Assembly: GCF_001553405.1 (NCBI RefSeq)
Contig: NZ_KQ960928.1
Location: 1 to 64,000 of the forward strand
Reading direction: 5' to 3'
From: Megasphaera hutchinsoni
GTDB taxonomy: Bacteria > Bacillota > Negativicutes > Veillonellales > Megasphaeraceae
DNA: 64,000 nt
Both the position numbers and the translations under genes were made by a program. Numbering within the stretch: position 1 is the stretch's first letter; the number at the start of each line of letters is the position of its first letter. The notes below the pieces were generated by a model, which was not told the origin of the DNA, did not search any database, and worked only from the letters and a program-made list of their open reading frames with translations. This document shows, piece by piece, positions 8,139 through 16,977 of the stretch.

Positions 8139-9944
8139 ATGGAACGTACAGATATTCGCAATATTGCAATTATTGCCCACGTTGACCATGGTAAAACTAC
8201 TTTGGTTGATGCGATGTTAAAACAGAGCCATATTTTCCGTACTAATGAAAAGGTGGCTGAACGGGTTATGGACTCGGGTGATATCGAACGAGAACGGGGT
8301 ATTACAATATTGTCAAAAAATACATCCGTCATGCATAATGGCGTGAAAATTAATATTGTTGATACGCCTGGGCATGCTGATTTTGGCGGTGAAGTAGAAC
8401 GTGTTTTAAATATGGTTGATGGTGTATTATTATTGGTTGATGCTTTTGAAGGACCTATGCCACAAACTAAATATGTATTGCGAAAGGCTTTAGAACAAAA
8501 ATTAAAGCCGATTGTAGTTATCAATAAAATAGATAAACCAGGGGCTCGTGTTGCCGAAGTGGAAGATGAAGTATTAGAGTTATTTATGGAATTGGATGCA
8601 ACGGATGAACAATTGGATTTCCCTGTAGTATATGCAAATGGTCGCGATGGGATTGCTAAACTTTCGATGGATGACGATAGCCAAGATTTAGAACCATTAT
8701 TTCAGACGATTGTAGAGCATTGCCCAAGTCCACAAGGGGATATAGAAGGACCATTGCAATTTATGGTTACGACCTTAGATTATGATGATTATGTAGGGAA
8801 AATTGCTGTCGGTCGCGTTGTGCGCGGTAAGATGATGCCGAATCAAAGTGTCGTGATTACCGATGGTGAAGGACAACGACGTGGTAAAATTGGTCGTGTT
8901 TATACATATGAAGGCTTAAAACGCACCGAACAGACAGAAGCAGCGATGGGAGAAATAGCTTGTATTGCTGGTATTAGTGATTTGAAAATCGGTGAAACCG
9001 TTACGGATCCTCAAAATCCAGAAGCTTTACCTAAAATTGATATTGATGAACCAACGTTATCAATGATTTTTTATGTTAACGATAGTCCTTTTGCGGGACA
9101 AGAAGGCGATTATGTAACGAGTCGTCATTTGCGTGATCGTTTGTTTAAAGAAGTACAGACGAACGTTTCCTTGCGAGTGGAAGAAACGGATAGTGCTGAT
9201 GCCTTTAAGGTATCGGGGCGTGGTGAACTTCATATTGCGGTGTTGATTGAAGAAATGCGCCGTGAAGGCTATGAATTACAAATCGGTAAGCCCAGTGTTA
9301 TTACGAAACAAATTAACGGACAAAAATGTGAACCATTAGAAGCATTGACAATTGATGTACCACAAGAATTTATGGGTGCAGTTATGGAAAAATTAGGAAC
9401 ACGTAAAGCTGAAATGGTTAATATGACGGAAGTTTCTGGATACACGCGGTTAGAATTTATTATTCCTGCTCGTGGGTTGATTGGCTTTCGTAGTGAATTT
9501 TTAACGGCAACGAAGGGGAATGGCATTATGTATCATGTATTCCATGGCTATGCACCATGGAAAGGCGATATTCCTGGTCGCACACGAGGCAGTTTAGTTG
9601 CTTTTGAATCGGGGACAACAACGGGATATGGTATTTTTAATTTGCAAGATCGTGGCATTATGTTCATCAAGCCTGCTCAAGAAATTTATTTAGGCCAAGT
9701 GGTTGGAGAAAGCAATCGCGATGTTGATATTGATGTGAATCCTTGCAAGAAGAAGCATTTGACAAATACTCGTTCGTCGTCTTCAGATGAAGCTTTACGG
9801 CTAGTTCCACCACAGGATATGGGACTAGAAAAATCCTTAGAATGGATTAATGATGATGAATTGGTGGAAGTTACACCGCAAAGTATTCGTATTCGTAAGG
9901 CTATTTTGGATAAACATGATCGGAAAAAAGCAATGCGTAAATAA
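8139..9944 (+). CDS. typA: Ribosome-associated translational GTPase TypA/BipA
   Basis: TypA/BipA binds 70S ribosomes and supports 50S assembly and growth under stress. The 601 residues match the family. The G domain has AHVDHGKTT, the switch [23 protein letters not shown] and NKIDKPGAR; later come the beta-barrel domain, two EF-G-like domains and the BipA-specific C-terminal domain with GRTRGSLVAFESG and NPCKKKHLTNTRSS, which separate it from LepA and EF-G. The ATG follows AGGAGAG. It is a single-gene unit with a -10 box of TATAAT about 60 bp upstream and a long hairpin downstream. Confidence 0.97.
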   Translation: MERTDIRNIAIIAHVDHGKTTLVDAMLKQSHIFRTNEKVAERVMDSGDIERERGITILSKNTSVMHNGVKINIVDTPGHADFGGEVERVLNMVDGVLLLVDAFEGPMPQTKYVLRKALEQKLKPIVVINKIDKPGARVAEVEDEVLELFMELDATDEQLDFPVVYANGRDGIAKLSMDDDSQDLEPLFQTIVEHCPSPQGDIEGPLQFMVTTLDYDDYVGKIAVGRVVRGKMMPNQSVVITDGEGQRRGKIGRVYTYEGLKRTEQTEAAMGEIACIAGISDLKIGETVTDPQNPEALPKIDIDEPTLSMIFYVNDSPFAGQEGDYVTSRHLRDRLFKEVQTNVSLRVEETDSADAFKVSGRGELHIAVLIEEMRREGYELQIGKPSVITKQINGQKCEPLEALTIDVPQEFMGAVMEKLGTRKAEMVNMTEVSGYTRLEFIIPARGLIGFRSEFLTATKGNGIMYHVFHGYAPWKGDIPGRTRGSLVAFESGTTTGYGIFNLQDRGIMFIKPAQEIYLGQVVGESNRDVDIDVNPCKKKHLTNTRSSSSDEALRLVPPQDMGLEKSLEWINDDELVEVTPQSIRIRKAILDKHDRKKAMRK

Positions 9945-9974
9945 CTTATTACAATAGGTGTATAGGTATAGATT

Positions 9975-10026
9975 AAAAAAGATCTCAAGAGAAGGAAAAA
10001 AGCCTTCTTGATGAGATCTTTTTTCT
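9975..10026 (+). terminator. Long hairpin terminator after typA
   Basis: An outer 13-bp stem (9975-9987 with 10012-10024) encloses a smaller GAAGG/CCTTC helix. The A tract before and T tract after allow it to end transcription in either direction. Confidence 0.85.
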
Positions 10027-10472
10027 TATAAATGAGAATGAAAAGGTGGGGGGGAGAAGTGACTGTTGTTGTTTTTTTGTATACTTTGGCAACGTATATC
10101 GTTATACTTTTTTTGCAATATAAGCCATTAAAAATACGTAATTATTGAGAATACACGATAAAATGTTTTTTTTGTCAAGGAAGAATGGACTTTTTAAATA
10201 TACTTGGTAGTAATTTTATTGGAAAAATAATTATTGTGAAAATAATAACTAAGTTTCATAATTTAAATTAGGCACATAAAAGTGTAGTATCAAAAGAAAG
10301 AAAAAATGCATAAAAATTGATAAAATGAGGGTATGTATGTTGCAGTTATGATATACGTTAGAAGGGGAGAAAGCTGGTCTATTTTCAGTAGTTATGGTAA
10401 GATATATAGAAAGAGAGTATAAGTGAATGTAGTTTTATACGTGGTATAAACAATCATATAGATACGGGATGA

Positions 10473-10513
10473 AAAAATAATTTCATTTTATTTGAAAAAA
10501 TGAAATTATTTTT
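10473..10513. promoter_or_regulatory. 17-bp perfect AT-rich inverted repeat
   Basis: The arms 10473-10489 and 10497-10513 are perfectly complementary over 17 bases, with a 7-nt loop. Only one base pair per arm is G-C. The ends are A5 and T5, so it could act as a terminator for a leader transcript on either strand, or as a protein-binding palindrome. The function is not known. Confidence 0.6.
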
Positions 10514-10688
10514 ACTCTGTGAGGTGATGGGGTACAATAAAATTGTAGGAGAAATACGTGAAATTATTTGTCATGTATTTTTTGAATATGATATATCTAT
10601 AATTACGAAGATTAATTTCAAAAAAAATATAGTAATTGGCATGAATTTGTATTACCATATGAAAAGGATATTGTATAATTAAGATAAA

Positions 10689-10722
10689 TTAACGAATGAG
10701 ATCGATTCGTTAATGTGTTTTT
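10689..10722 (+). promoter_or_regulatory. Inverted repeat just upstream of hydrogenase
   Basis: TTAACGAAT at 10689-10697 and ATTCGTTAA at 10705-10713 form a perfect 9-bp inverted repeat with a 7-nt spacer, followed by TGTGTTTTT. It ends 26 bp before the ATG. It could be an attenuator-like hairpin or an operator. Confidence 0.5.
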
Positions 10723-10739
10723 ATGAAAGGATATACGTT

Positions 10740-12209
10740 ATGACTGAATTTCATTCTCGTTTTGAACAATTGCAGCGTCGAGTTCCTATTGATGAACATA
10801 ATTGTTCGGTACAGTTTGATGTGAAAAAGTGTAAAAATTGCACGATGTGTTTACGAGCATGCTGTAATACGCAGACTATTATGGATTATTATTATTTACC
10901 TAGTACAGGCGATATGCCCATTTGTGTGCATTGTGGTCAATGTGCCAATGCCTGTCCATTTGGTGCGATTACAGAAGTTAACGATGTTGAGCGCGTAAAG
11001 GCGGCATTGCAAGATCCGGATAAAATAGTTATTTTTCAGACGGCTCCAGCCGTTCGCGTTGGTCTTGGCGAGGCGTTTGGAATGGATCCGGGTACCTTTG
11101 TAGAAGGGAAAATGGTTGCCTCCTTGCGTTCGTTAGGTGCTGATTTTGTCTTTGACACCGATTTTGGTGCGGATATGACCATTATGGAAGAAGCAACTGA
11201 ATTAATGCATCGGGTGCAGTCGGATGAAATTCCTACTCCACAGTTTACGAGTTGTTGTCCTGGTTGGGTAGAATTTGCTGAAATTTATTATCCTGAAATC
11301 ATACCGAACCTTTCTACTACGAAAAGTCCGATTAGTATTTTTAGTCCGATTATTAAAACGTGGTTTGCTAAGAATAAAGAAATTGATGTCAAAAAAATGG
11401 TGGTTGTTTGTGTTACTCCTTGTACGGCAAAGAAATCGGAAATTATTCGTCCTCAATTAAATGCTTCTAGCGATTATTGGGACGATCCGACTTTGGTTGA
11501 TACAGATATTTGTATTACGACGCGGGAGTTAGCCAATTGGATAAAAGAAGAAAATATTGATTTTAACGCACTTGAAGATAGTGCCTTTGATAAAGTTTTT
11601 GGACAATCTTCTGGCGGGGGTAAGATATTTGGTAATACCGGTGGCGTTATGGAATCGGCTTTACGGTCAGCGTATTATTTCCAAACAGGTGAAAATGCAC
11701 CCGCCGAATTTATTCCGTTTGAACCAGTTCGCGGTCTAAATGGAATTAAAGAAGCGGATGTGACGATTGGCGATTATACGTTGAAGATTGCTGCTATTAG
11801 TGGGTTGGGCAATGTTCGTAAATTTTTAGATTTACATATGGGTGATAATACATTGACTGATTACGCTTTTGTTGAAGTCATGGCCTGTCCGGGCGGATGC
11901 ATTGGTGGTGGCGGTCAGCCTTTGGTAAAAATGCCACAAGTTAAAAAAGTACAAGAAGCACGAATGGCTTCTTTGTATCAATCTGATACAGATGCGGCGG
12001 TAAAAGCTAGCTGGGAAAATCCGGAAATTAAGGATTTATATAATGATTTCTTAGAAAAGCCGTTATCAGAACGGTCAGAAGAATTTTTGCATACGTATTA
12101 TCAAAATCAATCGGAGTTACTCGGTCCGATGAAACATGTTACGCCGCAAACGAATCCCATGTCGAAGCAATATAAACCACCAACACCACCAGCAGATGAA
12201 AAAGCATAA
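10740..12209 (+). CDS. Monomeric [FeFe] hydrogenase
   Basis: This cytoplasmic iron hydrogenase (489 residues) makes or oxidises H2 with ferredoxin-type electrons. Near the N-terminus are two 4Fe-4S motifs, CKNCTMCLRAC and CVHCGQCANAC. The H-cluster ligand motifs follow: TSCCPGW (L1), TPCTAKKSE (L2) and EVMACPGGCIGGGGQP (L3). L2 has Thr where the best-studied group A enzymes have Met, which may place it in another subgroup. The C-terminus is Pro-rich. The ATG at 10740 has AAAGGA upstream and is preferred over an in-frame GTG at 10713 inside the inverted repeat. No maturase genes (hydE, hydF, hydG) are in the window. It is monocistronic, with a terminator after it. Confidence 0.93.
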   Translation: MTEFHSRFEQLQRRVPIDEHNCSVQFDVKKCKNCTMCLRACCNTQTIMDYYYLPSTGDMPICVHCGQCANACPFGAITEVNDVERVKAALQDPDKIVIFQTAPAVRVGLGEAFGMDPGTFVEGKMVASLRSLGADFVFDTDFGADMTIMEEATELMHRVQSDEIPTPQFTSCCPGWVEFAEIYYPEIIPNLSTTKSPISIFSPIIKTWFAKNKEIDVKKMVVVCVTPCTAKKSEIIRPQLNASSDYWDDPTLVDTDICITTRELANWIKEENIDFNALEDSAFDKVFGQSSGGGKIFGNTGGVMESALRSAYYFQTGENAPAEFIPFEPVRGLNGIKEADVTIGDYTLKIAAISGLGNVRKFLDLHMGDNTLTDYAFVEVMACPGGCIGGGGQPLVKMPQVKKVQEARMASLYQSDTDAAVKASWENPEIKDLYNDFLEKPLSERSEEFLHTYYQNQSELLGPMKHVTPQTNPMSKQYKPPTPPADEKA

Positions 12210-12235
12210 TAATTAGTGTAATAAATTAGTGAATG

Positions 12236-12279
12236 AAACCGTCTTTTATTTTTGGTATACTATAAAGGGCGGTTTTTTT
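12236..12279 (+). terminator. Terminator after hydrogenase gene
   Basis: An imperfect stem (arms near 12237-12246 and 12264-12273, with a bulge) is followed by seven T. Confidence 0.75.
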
Positions 12280-12373
12280 ATGTGATAAAGGAGGTGAAAC
12301 TTTTTCATTCATATTTATTGGACATCCTTTTTTTGTTGTTGGGGGATTAAATTGGGGCATTGGTAGTCGTTTT

Positions 12374-12403
12374 ATTGTGAAAAACTACACGATATTTTAC
12401 AAT
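12374..12403. promoter_or_regulatory. Spaced inverted repeat upstream of sucD
   Basis: ATTGTGAAA at 12374-12382 and TTTTACAAT at 12395-12403 are inverted copies with one mismatch, 12 bp apart. The half-sites recall redox operators such as Rex sites, but the Rex spacing is shorter. It lies about 75 bp before sucD and could be an operator. Confidence 0.3.
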
Positions 12404-12477
12404 ACAGCCATAAGGCAATGCAGGAATAATATAAATGCCTAAAACTTATAGTTTCCAAAAGAAAGGGTGTTGTAATT

Positions 12478-13836
12478 ATGGCAGTTAATATGGATGAGTA
12501 TGTAGCAAGAGCGAAAGTCGCTCAACAAGAATTTTCCACATACACGCAGGAACAAGTAGATGCGGTGGTTCGTGTGATTGGGCGAGTGGTATATGAAAAT
12601 GCAGAATTACTTGGTCCCATGGCAGCAGAAGAAACGGGAATGGGTGTAGCTGCAGATAAAATCGCAAAGTGTCGCGGTAAATCTGGTATGATTTGGAATT
12701 ATTTAAAAGATAAAAAAAGCGTGGGTATTATTGAACGTGATGAAGCACGTGGACTTTTATATGTAGCAAAACCCGTTGGTGTAGTAGGTGCTATTCAGCC
12801 ATGTACAAATCCAGTTGTAACACCGATGATGAATAGTATGTCCGCATTAAAAGGGCGTAACGCCATTATTATTTCGCCCCATCCGGCATCAGTAAAATGT
12901 AGTATTAAAACGGTAGAAATGATTAATGAAGCATTGGATAAAGTAGGTGCACCGAAACATTTAGTTCAAATTATTCCAGAAGCAAGTATTCAAGCCTCTA
13001 ATGATTTGATGAAAGCTTGTGATGTTGTAGTAGCAACAGGTGGTCCTGGAATGGTTACTGCTGCATACAGTAGTGGTAAACCTTCGTTAGGTGTAGGTCC
13101 TGGTAACACGCAAGTTATTATTGACCGTGATGTAGATATTACGGAAGCTGTTCCTATGATTATTAATGGTAGAAAGTTTGATAATGGTATTATTTGTTCG
13201 GGTGAACAATGTGTATTTATTCCTAATGATAAATATGATGCTATTATTAATGAATTTAAATTAGATGGAGCTTTTGTCATTAGCGATGAAGCTACTCGTC
13301 AAAAAATGCGTGATGTTATCTTCCCTGGTGGAGTGATGAATAAAAAATTGGTTGGTAAATCACCGGCTGTAATTGCTGCAGAAGCAGGATTAACGATTCC
13401 TGAAGGTACAAAAGTATTCTTAATTGAATTGGATAAACATGGAAAAGATGAAATCTTATGCGATGAAAAACTTTGCCCCGTTTTGGTGTGCGTGAAGTAT
13501 CATACGTTTGATGAAGCTATTAAAATGGCTAATGATAATTATCTTTTCAAGGGTGCAGGTCATACGGCATCGGTACATTCATTTAATGATAAACATATTG
13601 AAGCAGCTGGCACGAAATTACCAGTTAGCCGTGTAACCGTAAATCAACCATGCTCTTCTACGGCTGGTGGAAGCTATACAAATGGCTTGAATCCGACAAC
13701 TACGTTGGGCTGTGGCAGCTGGGGCGGTAACAGTATGTCAGAAAATATTACGTATAAGCATTTTCTGAATATTTCACGCGTTGCGTATGTGATTAAAGAT
13801 GCTAAAATTCCTACTACCAAAGAATTGTGGGACTAA
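12478..13836 (+). CDS. sucD: CoA-dependent succinate semialdehyde dehydrogenase
   Basis: SucD reduces succinyl-CoA to succinate semialdehyde with NAD(P)H. The 452 residues belong to the acylating aldehyde dehydrogenases. Motifs are VAKPVGVVGAIQPCTNPVVTP, SPHPASVKCS, ATGGPGMV, GVGPGNTQVIID, and NGIICSGEQ with the catalytic Cys. The tail TTLGCGSWGGNSMSENITY matches the Clostridium kluyveri SucD group as I remember it. The next gene is a 4-hydroxybutyrate dehydrogenase, the known partner, which supports this choice over an acetaldehyde or butyraldehyde enzyme. The ATG follows AAGAAAGGG. A hairpin in the gap to the next gene may tune the ratio of the two products. Confidence 0.88.
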   Translation: MAVNMDEYVARAKVAQQEFSTYTQEQVDAVVRVIGRVVYENAELLGPMAAEETGMGVAADKIAKCRGKSGMIWNYLKDKKSVGIIERDEARGLLYVAKPVGVVGAIQPCTNPVVTPMMNSMSALKGRNAIIISPHPASVKCSIKTVEMINEALDKVGAPKHLVQIIPEASIQASNDLMKACDVVVATGGPGMVTAAYSSGKPSLGVGPGNTQVIIDRDVDITEAVPMIINGRKFDNGIICSGEQCVFIPNDKYDAIINEFKLDGAFVISDEATRQKMRDVIFPGGVMNKKLVGKSPAVIAAEAGLTIPEGTKVFLIELDKHGKDEILCDEKLCPVLVCVKYHTFDEAIKMANDNYLFKGAGHTASVHSFNDKHIEAAGTKLPVSRVTVNQPCSSTAGGSYTNGLNPTTTLGCGSWGGNSMSENITYKHFLNISRVAYVIKDAKIPTTKELWD

Positions 13837-13850
13837 TTTCTTCCGGTATA

Positions 13851-13879
13851 TGTGCAGTGGTGGTTGCTATCACTGCACA
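13851..13879 (+). other. Intercistronic hairpin sucD-4hbD
   Basis: A perfect 9-bp stem (13851-13859 with 13871-13879) and an 11-nt loop, with no T tract. This suggests an RNA-stability or processing element rather than a terminator. Confidence 0.5.
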
Positions 13880-13901
13880 CCATTAGAAAGGGATGAGAGC
13901 A

Positions 13902-15014
13902 ATGATTGAATTACAATTAAAACCAACTATTTATACGTATGAGTCATGCCAAGAGTTTGTTAATGAATTAAAAATTGGACAAGGTGATTTGATCGTTACG
14001 AATGAATACATTTATGAACCCAATTTTGGCGACATGAATCTTCCTTGTGCGGTTATTTTTCAAGAAAAATATGGTATGGGTGAACCTTCAGATGAAATGG
14101 CAGAAGCGATGTATCGGGACATGCCGAAAGATGTAACGCGCATTATCGGTATTGGTGGCGGTACGATCATGGATTTATGTAAACTATTTTCGTTACGTCA
14201 TGTAAGTCCTATATTAGATTTGTTTGACGGAAAGAAACCCATTGAAAAAGGAAAAGAACTTATTTTAATTCCGACTACTTGCGGTACTGGTAGTGAAGTG
14301 ACCAATGTTTCGGTTATGGCACTTATTAGTCGTAATACCAAAAAAGGTATTGCTGATGATGCGATGTATGCTGATAAGGCCGTATTGATTACACAGTTAT
14401 TAAAAACATTGCCTTTTAAAGTATTTGCTACAAGTTCGATTGATGCTTTAGTGCATGCTGTTGAATCAGCATTATCGCCGCATTCCACACCGAGTTTCCG
14501 CCTTTTCAGCTATCATGCAATTGATTTGATTTTACATGGATATATGGAAATGCGAGAAAAAGGATTAGAGGCACGGGGTCCGTTGATGAAAAACTTTTTG
14601 TTAGCAAGCAACTGGGCGGGGATTGCTTTTAGTACTCCTGGATGTGCAGCTGTTCATGCTATGAGTTATCCTTTTGGTGCAAAATATCACGTTCCACACG
14701 GAGAATCTAATTATGTTATCTTCATCGGCGTTATGAATTGTTACATGTCTATCAAGTCGGATGGAGAAATTGCACGTCTTAATGCGTTTATTGCAGAAAT
14801 TTTAGGCTGTGATGTGGATCATGTATATGAAGAATTAGAAAATTTATTAAATACAATTTTACCGAAAAAAGCGTTGCATGAATATGGTGTAACGGAAGAA
14901 GATTTGGCTGAATTTGCCGATTCCGTTATGAAAAATCAAGGTCGGTTAATGTCGCATAACTTTGTAGAATTGGATTATGATAAAGTGTATAGTATCTATA
15001 AAGCATTGTATTGA
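13902..15014 (+). CDS. 4hbD: 4-hydroxybutyrate dehydrogenase (iron-type alcohol dehydrogenase)
   Basis: This NAD-dependent group III alcohol dehydrogenase of 370 residues reduces succinate semialdehyde to 4-hydroxybutyrate. It shows GIGGGTIMDLCK (nucleotide loop), IPTTCGTGSEVTNVSV, SSIDALVHAVESALSP with metal ligands, and HAMSYPFGAKYHVPHGESNY with the His ligands. The segments VFQEKYGMGEPSDEM and GQxRLM near the end match the C. kluyveri 4HbD group from memory. ATG 13902 is chosen over ATG 13893 because AAAGGGATGAG lies at the right distance only for the former. The pair with sucD makes a succinyl-CoA to 4-hydroxybutyrate module. The 4-hydroxybutyrate CoA-transferase and dehydratase are not in the window. 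Confidence 0.88.
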   Translation: MIELQLKPTIYTYESCQEFVNELKIGQGDLIVTNEYIYEPNFGDMNLPCAVIFQEKYGMGEPSDEMAEAMYRDMPKDVTRIIGIGGGTIMDLCKLFSLRHVSPILDLFDGKKPIEKGKELILIPTTCGTGSEVTNVSVMALISRNTKKGIADDAMYADKAVLITQLLKTLPFKVFATSSIDALVHAVESALSPHSTPSFRLFSYHAIDLILHGYMEMREKGLEARGPLMKNFLLASNWAGIAFSTPGCAAVHAMSYPFGAKYHVPHGESNYVIFIGVMNCYMSIKSDGEIARLNAFIAEILGCDVDHVYEELENLLNTILPKKALHEYGVTEEDLAEFADSVMKNQGRLMSHNFVELDYDKVYSIYKALY

Positions 15015-15038
15015 TAGGTAAAATCATCATAAGAATTA

Positions 15039-15096
15039 AGGGATAAAACAATAGATTGCGGCATATAGTGTGCAACCTTTGTTTTATCCTTTTCTT
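15039..15096 (+). terminator. Terminator after 4hbD
   Basis: An outer 11-bp stem (15042-15052 with 15080-15090) and an inner TTGC/GCAA helix are followed by TTTTCTT. Confidence 0.85.
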
Positions 15097-15179
15097 ATGT
15101 ATAAAAGAATGCTGATACTTGTTTTTTAATAATTTAGCTTAAATAAAAATGAAATAACCATTCGTAATAGGAATTTAAG

Positions 15180-15207
15180 TTGCTTTTTATTAAAATAAAA
15201 ATATGAT
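15180..15207 (+). promoter_or_regulatory. Possible promoter for the LytS/LytR-type operon
   Basis: TTGCTT at 15180-15185 and TATGAT at 15202-15207 are 16 bp apart in an AT-rich gap. This leaves a leader of about 90 nt before the kinase start. Confidence 0.35.
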
Positions 15208-15297
15208 AAAATAAAATTGATAATTGAGAAAAATAATGAGAAAACAAATGTTTTCTAAATAAATAATTTATCTCTATAGCCTGGAGTGTAGTGGGTG

Positions 15298-16908
15298 ATG
15301 GATGTGAATGGACTGGTATTAGAAATTACAAAAAATCTTTCGGTTATTGCCCTTGCCGTATATCTGATTACCCAGTGGAAACCGTTTAGACGAGCCATGA
15401 ATCAATCATCTTATTCATATAAGGATAAATGGGCATTATTAGTGGTATTTGGTATGTTATCGGCTGTTGGCAATTATCTAAATGTACCGTTTCAACAGGA
15501 TGGCATGGTACATACTCGGTTAGTCGGAACGATTATTGGAGGTTTATTTGGGGGGCCGTTAGTAGGTGTAGGTGCGTCTATTATCGGTATGATACCGCGA
15601 TACTTTATTTCGGTTAGTGCTATTCCTATTATTGTAGTAGCTGGTATTGCTAATATTATTATTGGTATAGTTGCGGGCTATATAAATAAACGATATGGTG
15701 CACGACAAATTTCCTTAAAGATAGCTTGTTTAGTAGGACTATTATCTGAAGTGATTTTGCGAATAGGCGTGTTGTGGCAATCTCAATCGGTAGATGTGTT
15801 TTGTGTAGAAAAAACGATAGCTTTGCCAGCGGGGATGGCTACTTGTCTAGGTGTGATGATCGCTGTATATATTATTCGTGGGGTCTATCAAGATGAAGAT
15901 ATTCATAAGGCGAAAGCAGCTAAAAAAGTCATTGATATTATTTTTTGCACGCGGGGTGTTTTTCGTCAGCAAGGATTTACACAAGAGGCAGCTTATCATA
16001 TTGCAAAAACCATGTACGATATTCTTACGGTAGATTATGTGGCGATTTCATCGCCTCAGGGAATATGGGCAGCGTGCATGCAAGGTAAAGATAAAAAAAA
16101 TAGCCCCAATACGATTAGCTTACCCTTAATTTTGGCGGATAAAAAAATTGCAGAAATTTATGTATCGCGACCAGGTTTGCGTTCGTTTAGAAGCTATGAA
16201 AAGCAGTGGTTGTTGCGTTTTGCTGAATTATTAAGTTTGGAATTGTATCAAATGGAATTAGATCGAAAGGCTGTATTACTTTCACAGGCAGAGGTGGCTG
16301 TTTTAAAATCACAAATTAGACCGCATTTTATTTTTAATATGTTGAGTACAATAAAAGCTATTGTCAGTACAGAACCAGAACAGGCAAAAGATTTGATCTG
16401 CGATTTATCTTCTTTTTTACGAAATAGATTGCATCATGCATCTGATACGATTTGTTTAAAGGATGAGTTAGAAGCGGTAGAAACATATATTCGTTTAGAA
16501 AAAATGAGGTATGGTGAAAGGTTGCAAGTAATACAGCATATACAGGTGGAAACTTGGATGCAAAGGGTACCTTGTTTTGTATTACAAATGTTGGTAGAAA
16601 ATGCGATTAAACACGGTATTTTTAAGAAGAAATATGGTGGTACTATACAAATTTGTGCTATGCGCAAGCAAGACCAGTTGATTTTATCTGTTCAAGATGA
16701 TGGGATGGGGATGGATCAGGCGATATTACAACAAGTCAATCATTTTTCTATAGATCATGATATTGAAATGAAGTCAGAAAGTACGGGTATTGGCTTGAAA
16801 AACATTTATGATCGGATGCATCAATTATATGGTGAACGGGGAAAATTTTTGGTAGAAAATCTGAAAGAGGGAGGTACGTGTGTGTCTATTATCATTCCTT
16901 GGGGGTAA
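15298..16908 (+). CDS. LytS-type sensor histidine kinase
   Basis: This membrane sensor kinase has about 536 residues. Residues 1-195 carry six or so hydrophobic segments with the 5TM-5TMR_LYT pattern (GTIIGGLFGGPLVGVGASIIG). A GAF-like region follows at roughly 215-320. The kinase has the H-box SQIRPHFIFNMLSTIKAIV, the N-box QMLVENAIKHGI and the G-box STGIGLKNIYDRM, typical of the LytS/YehU class. The start was set at ATG 15298; a GTG one codon upstream is also possible. It is cotranscribed with a LytTR regulator. Family members in other bacteria sense pyruvate or membrane potential and control lrgAB or transport genes. No lrgAB is visible, so the stimulus is unknown; the 4-hydroxybutyrate genes are the nearest neighbours. 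Confidence 0.9.
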   Translation: MDVNGLVLEITKNLSVIALAVYLITQWKPFRRAMNQSSYSYKDKWALLVVFGMLSAVGNYLNVPFQQDGMVHTRLVGTIIGGLFGGPLVGVGASIIGMIPRYFISVSAIPIIVVAGIANIIIGIVAGYINKRYGARQISLKIACLVGLLSEVILRIGVLWQSQSVDVFCVEKTIALPAGMATCLGVMIAVYIIRGVYQDEDIHKAKAAKKVIDIIFCTRGVFRQQGFTQEAAYHIAKTMYDILTVDYVAISSPQGIWAACMQGKDKKNSPNTISLPLILADKKIAEIYVSRPGLRSFRSYEKQWLLRFAELLSLELYQMELDRKAVLLSQAEVAVLKSQIRPHFIFNMLSTIKAIVSTEPEQAKDLICDLSSFLRNRLHHASDTICLKDELEAVETYIRLEKMRYGERLQVIQHIQVETWMQRVPCFVLQMLVENAIKHGIFKKKYGGTIQICAMRKQDQLILSVQDDGMGMDQAILQQVNHFSIDHDIEMKSESTGIGLKNIYDRMHQLYGERGKFLVENLKEGGTCVSIIIPWG

Positions 16909-16977
16909 GGAACCAATAGCTTATTTATGGATAAAGTGACAAGCAGATTATACTGCTGGGGGATGAAGGTGAAGACA

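Larger units (their letters stand above)
10027..10739 (+). other. Long AT-rich non-coding region before hydrogenase
   Basis: Over 700 bp carry no convincing gene. The only open frame of note, 10500-10682, begins inside a palindrome and looks random. Two structured elements are visible and listed separately: a 17-bp perfect inverted repeat at 10473-10513 and a 9-bp perfect inverted repeat at 10689-10713. No clear consensus promoter was found near the start codon. Confidence 0.6.

Noticed and set aside
7991-8524. 177-residue minus-strand open frame
   Set aside because: It overlaps the typA promoter and start, and typA is certain.
10500-10682. 60-residue open frame before the hydrogenase
   Set aside because: It begins inside a 17-bp palindrome, has no ribosome binding site, and its composition looks like translated AT-rich spacer.
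12478-13836. Acetaldehyde or propionaldehyde dehydrogenase
   Set aside because: The C-terminal motifs and the neighbouring 4-hydroxybutyrate dehydrogenase fit SucD better; assays would be needed to exclude other aldehydes.
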